Shown here in pieces: positions 9,187 through 17,914 of a stretch of 64,000 bases of DNA. The position numbers were made by a program, and so were the translations under genes. The notes below the pieces were generated by a model. The model made no database searches. It had not been told where the DNA came from and was given only the letters and a program-made list of their open reading frames with translations. The stretch's first letter is position 1. Each line of letters starts with the position of its first letter. The stretch lies in assembly GCF_019599275.1 (NCBI RefSeq), contig NZ_JAHZTD010000001.1:248001-312000 (forward strand). Direction: 5' to 3'. The stretch comes from Hymenobacter sp. HSC-4F20. Lineage in GTDB: Bacteria > Bacteroidota > Bacteroidia > Cytophagales > Hymenobacteraceae.

Positions 9187-10437
9187 ATGGAAAACTGCCG
9201 GGATTCGTCTAGCTTTACGCCAGTGAACGTCTCACAGTACATATCTAATAAGATCGACGGAGCCGATGCAGGGTCATTTACCTCATCGGTGACAAAGATA
9301 GCCATCATCAGCATTGCCATGGGTTTGGCCGTGATGGTGGTGTCGTTTGCGATTCTGGAGGGTTTCCGCAACGAAATCCAGAACAAGATCTTCTCGTTCG
9401 GCTCGCACCTGCAAATCAGCAAGTACGATACCAACAATTCCCTGGAGGTGGAGCCTATCAGTGGGCCTCGCCTGGTGCGGGAGCTGCAGCACAATCCGCA
9501 GGTAGCCTCTATCCAGCCGTTTGCCCGCAAAACGGCCATCATCAAAACCAAGGAGGAAGTGCTGGGTGTGGTGCTGAAAGGCATCGATGAGAAAAGCGGC
9601 CGCTCGCCCATGCGGCAGAATTTAGTGGCTGGTAAGTTCCTGGCCTTTTCGGATACGGCGGCCAGCAACGACGTGCTGCTCTCGCGCAAGGTGGCCGACA
9701 AGCTTCGCCTCAAGCCCGGCGACAAGGCCCTGTTTTACTTTATCCAGAACCCGCCCCGGGTGCGCCAGTTCACGGTGCGCGGCATCTACCAGACCGGCCT
9801 CGACGAGTTCGACGAGGCCTACGTCATCGGCGACATTCAGCAGGTGCGCGACCTAACCAACTGGCCCGACTCCCTGGTAGGCGGGCTGGAAATCACGCTC
9901 AAGGACTTCAACCGCCTTGACCCCGTAGCCGACAACCTCTACGAGAATCTGCGCTACGATTTGAAGCTGGACAAAATCACGGACCAGTACGCCCAGCTCT
10001 TCGACTGGCTGCAGCTGCTGAACCGCAACGTGGTTATCTTCCTGATTCTGATCATCTTCGTGGCCACGTTCAACATGGTGGCTACCATTTTTATCATGAT
10101 TCTGGAGCGCACCAACATGATTGGGGTGCTCAAGGCCATCGGGGCCACCGACAACCAGATCCGAAGCATGTTCTTCTTTCGGGGGCTGAGCCTGACGGTC
10201 CGCGGCATGCTCTACGGCAACCTGATCGGGCTGGGCTTCTGCGCCATTCAGTACTTCTTCCATCCCATCCCGCTGGACCCCGAGAACTACTACATGGACC
10301 GGGTGCCCATTCACTGGGACCCGCTGATGATTGTGGTGCTCAACGCGGCCACCTTCCTTACCTCCCTGCTGGCCGTACTGATTCCGACCTACCTCATCTC
10401 GCGCATCAAGCCTGTCGTCGCCATCAAGTTCGACTGA
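9187..10437 (+). CDS. FtsX/LolE-family ABC transporter permease
   Basis: 416 residues. A transmembrane segment at about 36-60, a long periplasmic region (about 60-275) and three further membrane helices (about 280-310, 335-360, 380-405) match the MacB/FtsX-type permease plan. Family members partner with a LolD-like ATPase in lipoprotein release or efflux; no ATPase gene is in the window. The start is uncertain: the ATG at 9187 gives 416 residues, while a GTG at 9223 would give the VNVSQYISNKI start that aligns better with relatives. Its promoter must overlap the 5' end of the divergent namZ-like gene. Confidence 0.85.
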   Translation: MENCRDSSSFTPVNVSQYISNKIDGADAGSFTSSVTKIAIISIAMGLAVMVVSFAILEGFRNEIQNKIFSFGSHLQISKYDTNNSLEVEPISGPRLVRELQHNPQVASIQPFARKTAIIKTKEEVLGVVLKGIDEKSGRSPMRQNLVAGKFLAFSDTAASNDVLLSRKVADKLRLKPGDKALFYFIQNPPRVRQFTVRGIYQTGLDEFDEAYVIGDIQQVRDLTNWPDSLVGGLEITLKDFNRLDPVADNLYENLRYDLKLDKITDQYAQLFDWLQLLNRNVVIFLILIIFVATFNMVATIFIMILERTNMIGVLKAIGATDNQIRSMFFFRGLSLTVRGMLYGNLIGLGFCAIQYFFHPIPLDPENYYMDRVPIHWDPLMIVVLNAATFLTSLLAVLIPTYLISRIKPVVAIKFD

Positions 10438-10452
10438 TCCACGGGGCAACCG

Positions 10453-10776
10453 ATGAAACTGAGCACATCTGTGTGGGTGGCGTTATGTGCCCTTGGGCTG
10501 CCCGCTGCTTTTTTAGTCGCTTTTGTCGCTGAACAGTTGCTGGTTGCTGACCCAGACATGAAGTTTTGGGTGCTTTTTTTAGTGAGCCTCACGCCATGTG
10601 GGCTGTTGGCAGTTGGACTAGGGTTGTTTGACGTGTTCAGGCGTAGGAAAGACGGCCAGCCCATATTGTTAGGCAAGCTAGCTGCCTTTATCATAATAGG
10701 GGTAGGGCTGCTTGAGAGTGTGGGAGGCGTGTTTGGAATAGGGTTAATAGTACTTGTGCTCGGAGCACTAGACTAA
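10453..10776 (+). CDS. Small hypothetical membrane protein
   Basis: 107 residues with three hydrophobic segments (about 6-29, 38-60 and 75-103) separated by a short basic loop, FRRRKDGQ. No family recognised. It follows the ABC permease by 15 bp on the same strand and may be co-transcribed with it. Its stop codon overlaps the stop codon of the convergent M23 peptidase gene. Confidence 0.6.
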   Translation: MKLSTSVWVALCALGLPAAFLVAFVAEQLLVADPDMKFWVLFLVSLTPCGLLAVGLGLFDVFRRRKDGQPILLGKLAAFIIIGVGLLESVGGVFGIGLIVLVLGALD

Positions 10777-11465
10777 GTAGAGAGCCACTGACTCTGCAAA
10801 ATAAGATTAGGGTCGGGGCAGAGGGTTGCCCATTTCTCCCGCTCCTCCAGCAGCCCTACCCCCGGAAAGTCGCCCACCCGGCCTTCCAGATCGGCAATTA
10901 CTTGAAAGTGCAGGTGGGGCGGCCAGTCGCCGTTTTCGGGGGCGGGGCCAACCTCCGTGAAGGTGTCCCCTTTCCCGATGGTCATGCCGGGGCGCAGCAA
11001 GAGGGTTTCGCGGCGGCTGAGGTGGCCGTAGAGGGTATAGAAAACGGTGCCTTCGAGTTGGTGCTGCAGGATGACGGTGGGGCCGTAGTCGCCGAAATGG
11101 TCGTTGTCCTGCACGCTGTGCACTACCGCGTCCAGGGGCGCCAGTACGGGCGTGCCGGCCCGCAGCCACACATCCACGCCTAGGTGCAGGGAGCGGGCGG
11201 GCACGGCCGGGTCGCCGAACAGCCCGGGGCTGCGGCGGTAGATGATGCGGTTTTCGAGGTAGCCGCCTACCCCAATGTGGGCCTGCTGCGCCTCCAGCAG
11301 GCGCCCTACCAGCTCTTCGAAGGCGGCCGTATCGCGCAGGTCAGCGTCTTGGAGCAACGGGTTGGCGGCGGTAAAATCGAGGCGGGCTACGTCGGGGGCG
11401 TTCAGGTCAACGGGCAGCACGGGGCCAAATTCGTGTTGGTGGCGTTCGAGCAGGGCAGCAAGCAT
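10773..11465 (-). CDS. M23-family (LytM-like) metallopeptidase
   Basis: 230 residues. The LytM fold covers about 90-205 and keeps the zinc ligands: HLGVD (His and Asp), LYGHLS and HLHF. Family enzymes cut peptidoglycan peptide cross-links, although many homologues without signal peptides are unassigned. No signal peptide is visible here, and the N-terminal about 85 residues are an unrecognised helical region. The ATG at 11465 is well placed. It is convergent with the small membrane protein gene, and the two stop codons overlap. Confidence 0.85.
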   Translation of the reverse strand: MLAALLERHQHEFGPVLPVDLNAPDVARLDFTAANPLLQDADLRDTAAFEELVGRLLEAQQAHIGVGGYLENRIIYRRSPGLFGDPAVPARSLHLGVDVWLRAGTPVLAPLDAVVHSVQDNDHFGDYGPTVILQHQLEGTVFYTLYGHLSRRETLLLRPGMTIGKGDTFTEVGPAPENGDWPPHLHFQVIADLEGRVGDFPGVGLLEEREKWATLCPDPNLILQSQWLST

Positions 11466-11654
11466 AGAGCGGAGAACGGAAAGTAGGATGGAGTTCGGGT
11501 ACGAAGAAAGCAGCAGTGGTGTAACGAGGGAATAACGGCTACGTGGTGCGCAAGAGGCAGCTACGCCTGCGCAGCACTACCCCGGAAAGAAGCCGCAAGA
11601 TTTTGTACGTAGCCTCAACGGGTCGCAAGCTACGGCGTACGCCACATTATCCCG

Positions 11655-11662
11655 TATTTTTG
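11655..11662 (+). promoter_or_regulatory. Candidate Bacteroidota -7 element upstream of the PaaE-like reductase
   Basis: TATTTTTG matches the TAnnTTTG -7 consensus and lies 41 bp before the ATG at 11704. No clear -33 TTTG was seen at the right distance. Confidence 0.45.
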
Positions 11663-11703
11663 CCTTTTATTCCGAGTTGACTCCCTAGTCCTAGTCCCCG
11701 CAT

Positions 11704-12810
11704 ATGAGCAGCCCCTACCTTACCCTCCACGTTGTTGAGCTAACCCAGGAAACGCCCGACGCCGTAACCATTCACTTCGAGCGTCCCGACCGCCAGCTGG
11801 TTGCTAGCCAGCCCGGTCAGTTTCTGACCTTGATTTTACCCTGCGGCCCCGGCGGCAAGAAAGAGCGCCGGGCCTACTCGCTGAGCAGTACCCCCAGCGA
11901 GGCCCCCCGCCTGGCCGTGACGGTAAAGCGCGTAGCCGGCGGCTTGGTCAGCAACTATTTGCTTGACACCGTGCGGGTAGGCCAGCAGGTAGAAGCAATG
12001 GCGCCCCTGGGCAACTTCACGCTCACACCCCAGCCTGGCTCTGCCCGCTCCATTGTGCTGGTAGGGGCTGGCTCAGGCATCACCCCGCTCATGAGCATGC
12101 TCAAAGCGGTGCTGCGCGAGGAGCCCCGGAGCCACGTGCTGCTGGTGTACGGGAACCGCAACGAGGAGTCGGTGATATTTGCCGAGCAGCTGCGCCGCCT
12201 CGAACAACAGTACGCCGGCCGCCTGCAGGTGGAGCACGTATATAGCCAGCCCCTGAAGCCTACCTCCGGGCACCAGCACACGGGCCGCCTCAACCGTACC
12301 ATGCTGCTGCGCATTCTGGAGCAGCGTCACCAGTTTCCGGCCGCCCAGGCCGAGTACTACCTCTGCGGGCCCGAGGGCATGATGACGGAAGCCCAGGCCG
12401 CCCTGGAACTGCTGGGCGTCCCGGCCAGCCGCATCCGGCGCGAGAGTTTCGTGGCCGCCGCCGATGCCACGGAAACGGCTGCCGCCCAGCCCACCGGCCA
12501 CGGCGACGTGTCCACGGCCGCCGATGACAAGCCCGGCGCGTATACCGTCACCATCAACTACGAAGGCTCAGAATATCAGGTAGCAGTGGCGCCTAATCAG
12601 ACTATTCTGGAAGCTGCCCTCGACCAGGATATTGACTTGCCGTATTCCTGCCAGGCTGGCCTCTGCACCGCCTGCCGCGGCAAGTGCCTCTCCGGCAAAG
12701 TGCACCTGGATGAGCGTGAGGGCCTGTCCGACGCGGAAATCAAGCAGGGCTACGTCCTGACTTGTGTGGGGCACCCCCTGACAGCTGATGTAGTTATTGA
12801 AATTGACTAG
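11704..12810 (+). CDS. PaaE-like oxidoreductase: FAD/NAD(P) reductase fused to 2Fe-2S ferredoxin
   Basis: 368 residues. The FAD domain (about 1-105) has RRAYSLSS. The NAD(P) domain (about 110-235) has GAGSGITPLMSMLKAVL and the CGPEGMM motif. A C-terminal plant-type ferredoxin (about 285-368) has ligands in SCQAGLCTACRGK and a distal Cys in LTCVGHP. It passes electrons from NAD(P)H to a partner oxygenase or desaturase. It is a paralogue of paaE at 49715-50791 but stands alone, 37 kb away with no oxygenase beside it, so its partner is unknown. Confidence 0.88.
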   Translation: MSSPYLTLHVVELTQETPDAVTIHFERPDRQLVASQPGQFLTLILPCGPGGKKERRAYSLSSTPSEAPRLAVTVKRVAGGLVSNYLLDTVRVGQQVEAMAPLGNFTLTPQPGSARSIVLVGAGSGITPLMSMLKAVLREEPRSHVLLVYGNRNEESVIFAEQLRRLEQQYAGRLQVEHVYSQPLKPTSGHQHTGRLNRTMLLRILEQRHQFPAAQAEYYLCGPEGMMTEAQAALELLGVPASRIRRESFVAAADATETAAAQPTGHGDVSTAADDKPGAYTVTINYEGSEYQVAVAPNQTILEAALDQDIDLPYSCQAGLCTACRGKCLSGKVHLDEREGLSDAEIKQGYVLTCVGHPLTADVVIEID

Positions 12811-13081
12811 CGCCAACCTGTCCGCCGCTTTTTCACAGTAGTGTTCTGCTGACGCCGGGGCTCCCTGGGGCCGCTCCGGCATCCGGCGCTGCCAGCAACC
12901 GAGGGGTTGCCCGTCCCGGTCCAGAAGGGAAGTCGGCCAAACAACTGCCTTTTGCAAACGGTTTGACTATTCCTTGGACTAGCGCCTACGTGTTGCTACA
13001 TTGTTTAAACCCGCGGGCAGCATTCAGAGTAGTATTACTACCTACTGAAGCACCCCGCGGCGCGCTCTTTTTACGTTGATT

Positions 13082-14821
13082 ATGACATACTCCGCCCCTA
13101 CGGCCGACCTGGCAACTGAAACCCAGCGTCCGCCCCGGCATTATCTTCCTGAAACTTTTACCGTAACGGAGTGGGCTGCCATTGAGCCGTATTTCGTGGA
13201 GCTGCGCGACCGGACCATTCACTCGGCTGAGGAGCTGGAGCAGTGGCTGCTCAACCGCTCCGAGCTGGAGGCGGTGTTGAGCGAAGACCTGGCCTGGCGC
13301 TACATCCGCATGACCTGCGACACCCAGGACCAAGCTCAGGCCGAGGCCTTTCAGTACTTCGTAAGCGAGATTGAGCCCAACGTGGCCCCCTACGACCACG
13401 CCCTGAACGAGAAGATGATAGCCTCCGAGTTTCTGGAGGAGCTGGACCCGGCCCGTTACCGGGTATTTGTGCGCTCGGTGCGGCAAGCCCTGGAAATCTA
13501 CCGGGCTGAAAATATTCCGCTGAAAACCGAAATCAGCACCAAGCAGCAGCAGTATGCGGCCATTGCCGGGGCCATGACCGTAACACTGGACGGGGAGGAA
13601 CTCACCCTGCCCCGCGCCGCCGACCGCCTCAAAAGCCCTGACCGTACCGTGCGCGAGCAGGCTTGGCGCGCCATTCAGGAGCGCCGCCTCCAAGACGCCA
13701 AACCCCTCGACGCCCTGTATACGGAGTTGATTTCCCTGCGCCACCAGGTAGCCCGGAACGCTGGTTTTCTCAACTTCCGCGACTACATGTTTGCCGCCCT
13801 GGGCCGCTTCGACTACAGCCCCCAGGATACGTTTAACTTCCACCAGGCCATCCGCGAAACGGTAGTGCCGCTGATTGACAACCTCGACCTGGAGCGCCGC
13901 CAGGATCTGGCTTTGCCCGAACTGCGGCCCTGGGACCTGGACGTAGACGTATCGGGGAAGGCCCCGCTGCGGCCCTTTGAAACCGGCGAGGAGTTGCTGG
14001 AGAAAACCGTTACGGTATTCGACCGCCTTGATCCGTTTCTGGGTCAGTGCCTGCGCACCATGCGCGACATGGGCAACCTCGACCTGGAGTCGCGCAAGGG
14101 CAAGGCTCCCGGGGGCTATAACTACCCCCTTGATGAAACGGGAGTGCCGTTTATCTTCATGAATGCCACCTCCTCCCTGCGCGACGTGGTGACCATGCTG
14201 CACGAGGGCGGCCACGCCGTGCATTCCTTCCTGACCCGCCGCCTACCCCTGAGCGCCGACAAGCACCCGCCGTCCGAGGTAGCCGAGCTGGCTTCGATGA
14301 GCATGGAGCTGATCAGCATGGACCACTGGAATGTATTCTTTACGGATGAGGACGAGTTGCGCCGGGCCAAGAAAACCCACCTGGAAAGCGTGCTCGAAAC
14401 CTTTCCCTGGGTAGCCACCATCGATAAGTTTCAGCACTGGGTGTACGAAAACCCCGAGCATACGGAGGCCGAGCGCCACCAGCGCTGGACCCGGATTTTC
14501 GACGAGTTTAACCAGCGCACCGTGAGCTGGCAGGGGCTGGAGCACATCAAGCCCTACCTCTGGCAGAAGCAGCTCCACCTCTACGAAGTGCCCTTCTATT
14601 ACATTGAATACGCTATGGCCCAACTCGGGGCTATTGCGGTGTGGCGCAACTTCCGGCAAGATCCGCAAGCAGCGCTGCAAGGCTATCAGCGCGCCTTGGC
14701 ATTGGGGTACACGGCCCCGATAGGTGAAATCTATGCCGCTGCTGGCATCCGCTTCGATTTCAGCACGGAATACCTGCGCACCCTCGCCGATTTCGTGCGC
14801 GACGAAATGGCGAAGCTGTAA
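13082..14821 (+). CDS. M3-family oligoendopeptidase (PepF-like)
   Basis: 579 residues from the ATG at 13082; a TTG two codons earlier is unlikely to be used. The zinc motif HEGGH is at residues 374-378, followed by the Glu-containing PPSEVAELASMSMELI that supplies the third ligand, as in M3 peptidases. These cytoplasmic enzymes degrade oligopeptides of roughly 6-20 residues. No signal peptide is present. The upstream 270 bp contain no gene I can support. The gene ends at a strong hairpin terminator. Confidence 0.93.
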   Translation: MTYSAPTADLATETQRPPRHYLPETFTVTEWAAIEPYFVELRDRTIHSAEELEQWLLNRSELEAVLSEDLAWRYIRMTCDTQDQAQAEAFQYFVSEIEPNVAPYDHALNEKMIASEFLEELDPARYRVFVRSVRQALEIYRAENIPLKTEISTKQQQYAAIAGAMTVTLDGEELTLPRAADRLKSPDRTVREQAWRAIQERRLQDAKPLDALYTELISLRHQVARNAGFLNFRDYMFAALGRFDYSPQDTFNFHQAIRETVVPLIDNLDLERRQDLALPELRPWDLDVDVSGKAPLRPFETGEELLEKTVTVFDRLDPFLGQCLRTMRDMGNLDLESRKGKAPGGYNYPLDETGVPFIFMNATSSLRDVVTMLHEGGHAVHSFLTRRLPLSADKHPPSEVAELASMSMELISMDHWNVFFTDEDELRRAKKTHLESVLETFPWVATIDKFQHWVYENPEHTEAERHQRWTRIFDEFNQRTVSWQGLEHIKPYLWQKQLHLYEVPFYYIEYAMAQLGAIAVWRNFRQDPQAALQGYQRALALGYTAPIGEIYAAAGIRFDFSTEYLRTLADFVRDEMAKL

Positions 14822-14840
14822 TGCCATACCAGGCCCGAAA

Positions 14841-14888
14841 AAGCCGCGAGGAAGCCGAATCAGTTGGCTTCCTCGCGGCTTTCTTTTT
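14841..14888. terminator. Terminator after the M3 peptidase
   Basis: A perfect 16-bp stem (14841-14856 with 14866-14881, 9-nt loop) followed by a T-rich run. It lies between convergent genes and can serve both. Confidence 0.88.
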
Positions 14889-14902
14889 TGCTTCTACCGG
14901 GC

Positions 14903-15490
14903 CTAATTCTGCAAAGTGAAGAGAGGTAGGGGTTTGAGTTTGCTGTACTTGCCACCTAGCTGCTCCAGCTCAGCGGTGTGTACCTGCAGGTAGTTGTTGA
15001 AGCGGCTGGCGGCCTGGTCATACCGCACCCGGTAATTCACCAGTTCCGCATCGGCCGTCTGAATCTGCTCGGTGAGGCTCTTGACCGGGGTAGTTGGCTC
15101 GCGGTCAGTGGGTAGGGCCAATGCATATACTACTCGCAACAGCGAATCCTGGGCAGCATCATACGCATCAATACGCGCCGATTCGGCCATAGTCTGCTGA
15201 TCGTAGCGCCGGCGAGCGAGGCGGTCGTTGGCATATTGAAGTTGGGCCAATTGGGTTCGGTCGGTGCCGGGTTGGGTGGTCAGCTCGCGTAGCAACTGAC
15301 GGGTGTTGCGCAGTTTGTTATCATCAGAGGACTGCATGGCAGTCCAGCGGGCTTCTACAGTGTCCTTCAGAATGTCCAGCTGCACTTTCACGGCTTGGGC
15401 TGAGGCTGGGTCAATAGCTTTGGGGGTACGGTTGCAGCTAAACGTAGTAAGGGTGGCCAACGCCAGAAACAAAGAGGTTAAGCGCTTCAT
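14903..15490 (-). CDS. Hypothetical lipoprotein with predicted coiled coil
   Basis: 195 residues. The N-terminus MKRLTSLFLALATLTTFSC is a lipoprotein signal with Cys19. The rest is rich in charged residues and Gln/Ala in helical heptad-like runs (about 30-180). The C-terminal RFNNYLQVHTAELEQLGGKYSKLKPLPLF faintly resembles the end of LemA-type proteins, but this is too weak for a family call. No operon partners. Confidence 0.65.
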   Translation of the reverse strand: MKRLTSLFLALATLTTFSCNRTPKAIDPASAQAVKVQLDILKDTVEARWTAMQSSDDNKLRNTRQLLRELTTQPGTDRTQLAQLQYANDRLARRRYDQQTMAESARIDAYDAAQDSLLRVVYALALPTDREPTTPVKSLTEQIQTADAELVNYRVRYDQAASRFNNYLQVHTAELEQLGGKYSKLKPLPLFTLQN

Positions 15491-15741
15491 AAATCAGCAA
15501 AAAGGGTAGCAGTAAGCCAACGAATATTTACTAAAAAACGCTCATTAAGCAACGGTAGCTAGTAAAAAAAGCCGTCGTGCCAAACAGCCTCTGCCGTATC
15601 CGGCCGGCGTTCTGTTCTGCAGCGCGCCGGCGGGTTGGTAAGAATAAGAGGGGTAGCGGATAGGCAGCTGGTGCCGGTTTGGGGTCTTGGGGTTACGCAT
15701 CAACATCCACGGAGCTGTATTCGTACTAGCCGCGAGCCGTG

Positions 15742-15749
15742 TACCTTTG
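15742..15749 (+). promoter_or_regulatory. Candidate -7 promoter element for thiL
   Basis: TACCTTTG fits TAnnTTTG exactly and is 70 bp before the thiL ATG. No convincing -33 box. Confidence 0.5.
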
Positions 15750-15819
15750 CGCCTTGCTTTCGCCCGCCTTTCGGAGTCCAAGGTGCGAAACCAATCCCAT
15801 CAGCAAAACGTGTGAATTT

Positions 15820-16842
15820 ATGACGCCCCTCGATAAAGTAGGCGAGTTCGGCCTGATCCGCCGGATTCAGGAAACTATTCAATTGCATCAACCTAGCACC
15901 ATTCTCGGTATCGGTGATGACGCCGCTATTCTGGCCCCGCCGGCCGGGCAGGAGGTAGTCGTGAGCACCGATTTGCTGGTGGAGGGTGTGCATTTCGACC
16001 TCACCTTCTGCCCCCTGAAGCATCTGGGCTATAAAGCCGTAGCCGTAAACGTATCGGACGTAGCCGCCATGAACGCGCTACCCACCCAACTGGTAGTGGC
16101 CCTGAGCGTACCCAGCCGCTTTACCGTAGAAGCCATTGAGGAGCTGTACGAAGGTATGCGCCTGGCCTGTGAGGCCTACCATGTGGACCTGGTAGGCGGC
16201 GACACCACTGCCAGCCGCTCGGGCCTGACCATTGGTATTACTGCCTTGGGCCAAGTAGCAGCCGGTGAGGCGGTGCGCCGGAGCGGGGCGGGTCCCAACG
16301 ACCTGATCTGCGTAACCGGCGACCTGGGCGGAGCTTTCCTGGGTTTGCAGGTCTTGGAGCGCGAAAAACAAGCCTGGCAAGCCGACCCCGACACCCAGCC
16401 CGAGCTTAGCAAATATCCCTACGTGCTCCAGCGCCAACTCCGCCCCGAGGCCCGCATGGACGTGGTGCACGAGCTGCGCGACCTGGGCGTAGTGCCCACC
16501 AGCATGATTGACGTGTCGGACGGATTGGCTTCCGAGGTGCTGCACCTCTGCCAGGCCAGCGGCACCGGGGCCCGCATTTTTTCCGAGAACCTGCCCATTG
16601 CCAACCCCACCCTGGAGGTAGCCGAAGAGTTCAACCTCGACCCCATCATGTGCATGCTCAATGGTGGCGAGGACTACGAGCTACTTTTCACCGTCCCACT
16701 CTCGGCCCACGATAAACTTAAAAACCACCCCGATATCACCATCATCGGCCATATGGTGGATAAGAGCGAGGGAGCTAACCTGATTACCAAAGCCGGCCAG
16801 CCCGTACCGTTGCGCGCCCAGGGCTTCCAGCATTTCGGGTAA
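15820..16842 (+). CDS. thiL: Thiamine-monophosphate kinase
   Basis: 340 residues from the ATG at 15820; a more upstream in-frame start would overlap the probable promoter and add a non-conserved 27 residues. ThiL phosphorylates thiamine phosphate to thiamine pyrophosphate. The conserved blocks are EFGLIRRI, the IGDDAAILAP nucleotide/Mg motif, STDLLVEGVHFD, VGGDTTAS, IDVSDGLASE and GGEDYELLFT. No other thi gene and no TPP riboswitch-like leader is visible nearby. Confidence 0.95.
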   Translation: MTPLDKVGEFGLIRRIQETIQLHQPSTILGIGDDAAILAPPAGQEVVVSTDLLVEGVHFDLTFCPLKHLGYKAVAVNVSDVAAMNALPTQLVVALSVPSRFTVEAIEELYEGMRLACEAYHVDLVGGDTTASRSGLTIGITALGQVAAGEAVRRSGAGPNDLICVTGDLGGAFLGLQVLEREKQAWQADPDTQPELSKYPYVLQRQLRPEARMDVVHELRDLGVVPTSMIDVSDGLASEVLHLCQASGTGARIFSENLPIANPTLEVAEEFNLDPIMCMLNGGEDYELLFTVPLSAHDKLKNHPDITIIGHMVDKSEGANLITKAGQPVPLRAQGFQHFG

Positions 16843-16857
16843 AACAGCACAAAAACT

Positions 16858-16893
16858 AAAAAAGGCGACTCAAACACTTGAGTCGCCTTTTTT
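16858..16893. terminator. Bidirectional terminator after thiL
   Basis: A hairpin with stem AGGCGACTCAA/TTGAGTCGCCT and 4-nt loop, flanked by A-run and T-run. It lies between thiL and the convergent small gene and touches the stop codon of the latter. Confidence 0.85.
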
Positions 16894-17128
16894 AGTTGCT
16901 GAAGTTTTTGAACAGCCGGTCTAGCGCTTCCTCGCCTTCCAGTCCTTCTGAGGCAGATGCAAAAACCTCTACCTCTATATGGCTATCAGCAAAGAACTCT
17001 ATTTCCCACCGCTGCCCCGGAACTGCCACAAGCACCATTATACTTTCTTCCCGATGGTGAGCTAGCGTGTAGTGAATCTTGCGAGCATCCAGTTCAGTAA
17101 GGAAATCGAGTAGTTTTTGCAACGCCAT
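16892..17128 (-). CDS. Conserved-looking small hypothetical protein (78 aa)
   Basis: 78 residues, alpha/beta pattern with beta-rich middle (ESIMVLVAVPGQRWEIEFFADSHIEVEVFAS) and an acidic C-terminal helix. No family recognised. It is 6 bp downstream of the gene ending at 17135, and both belong to a run of minus-strand genes beginning at rlmD, so they are probably co-transcribed. Confidence 0.7.
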   Translation of the reverse strand: MALQKLLDFLTELDARKIHYTLAHHREESIMVLVAVPGQRWEIEFFADSHIEVEVFASASEGLEGEEALDRLFKNFSN

Positions 17129-17134
17129 CCTTGT

Positions 17135-17509
17135 CTAGTCCTCGGGGTAGGGAATGTACACGAAGTTGGTAAACTCCTCATCCAGCACGAACAGGCAGCA
17201 GTACTCATCGGCGTCTTTGTAGGTCTGCTGGAAATCCTCGATTTTATCGATGCCAATAACCCGCTGCTGCACCAGCATTTCGGCGTAGCTGGCAAACACG
17301 TGCCACTCCAGGTTTAGCTCATCGGCATTCACCAGCAGGCCACCTAGCGGTACCTCTTGGCGGGCAAAGATGAAGATGGGATACTTGGAAATCTCGCGCT
17401 TGCGGATTTGGTAGGAAGCTTCCTTGAGCGTATCCGAAACGGTAGCGAAATCCTTGGTAATGGTGCCGAGGTACTTACCGTTCAGTTCAGGGTCGTTGGT
17501 GTAGTCCAT
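17135..17509 (-). CDS. Hypothetical protein (124 aa), in operon downstream of rlmD
   Basis: 124 residues from the ATG at 17509, which gives MDYTNDPELNGKYLGTITKDFATVSDTL; an earlier in-frame start at 17557 is inside the preceding gene and less likely. Soluble alpha/beta protein with KYPIFIFARQEVPLGG and a C-terminal YCCLFVLDEEFTNFVYIPYPED. I recall similar uncharacterised proteins in Cytophagales but no function. The start overlaps the end of the upstream membrane protein gene by 28 bp, which suggests translational coupling. Confidence 0.7.
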   Translation of the reverse strand: MDYTNDPELNGKYLGTITKDFATVSDTLKEASYQIRKREISKYPIFIFARQEVPLGGLLVNADELNLEWHVFASYAEMLVQQRVIGIDKIEDFQQTYKDADEYCCLFVLDEEFTNFVYIPYPED

Positions 17510-17910
17510 AGTGTGGGTTTGTTGAGGAAGGAATGCTTCCAGATACGTGGAAAGCAAAAGCCGTATCCTAAACCGATGAGAGCTGCATCTATATATACTA
17601 TCCAGAAATCAGAGCTCAGGAAAAGCCAGCCGATCAGCGCAGTGAACGTTATTAGCGCGTAGGCCACTGCGGTAATCAAGAAGGTAATCTGGGAATGTGA
17701 GCGACAATACTGGCTGATATATTTCTCCGGCCATTGGATAAAGGGCCCATTTGCCAGCATTACGAAAAAGAACGACCAGAATGCTACAACGGTAGTGTCA
17801 GCACTTCGCAAACTGCCACCTGTTACTAGTGAAAATAAGCCATGAAAGAATATAGCTATACTCCAGCCTGCTAACAACGCGAGTGTAGAGGCCAAAGTAT
17901 AGCTCTTCAT
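17482..17910 (-). CDS. Hypothetical four-helix membrane protein
   Basis: 142 residues with four hydrophobic segments (about 4-30, 42-60, 74-98 and 103-124). No family recognised. Its ATG is 4 bp after the rlmD stop codon, and its 3' end overlaps the next gene, so it belongs to the rlmD transcription unit. Its A+T content appears higher than that of rlmD. Confidence 0.65.
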   Translation of the reverse strand: MKSYTLASTLALLAGWSIAIFFHGLFSLVTGGSLRSADTTVVAFWSFFFVMLANGPFIQWPEKYISQYCRSHSQITFLITAVAYALITFTALIGWLFLSSDFWIVYIDAALIGLGYGFCFPRIWKHSFLNKPTLWTTPTTLN

Positions 17911-17914
17911 TGTC

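Noticed and set aside
15490..15820. TPP riboswitch upstream of thiL
   Set aside because: I looked for the conserved TPP core (CUGAGA and ACCUGA-type elements) and did not find it.
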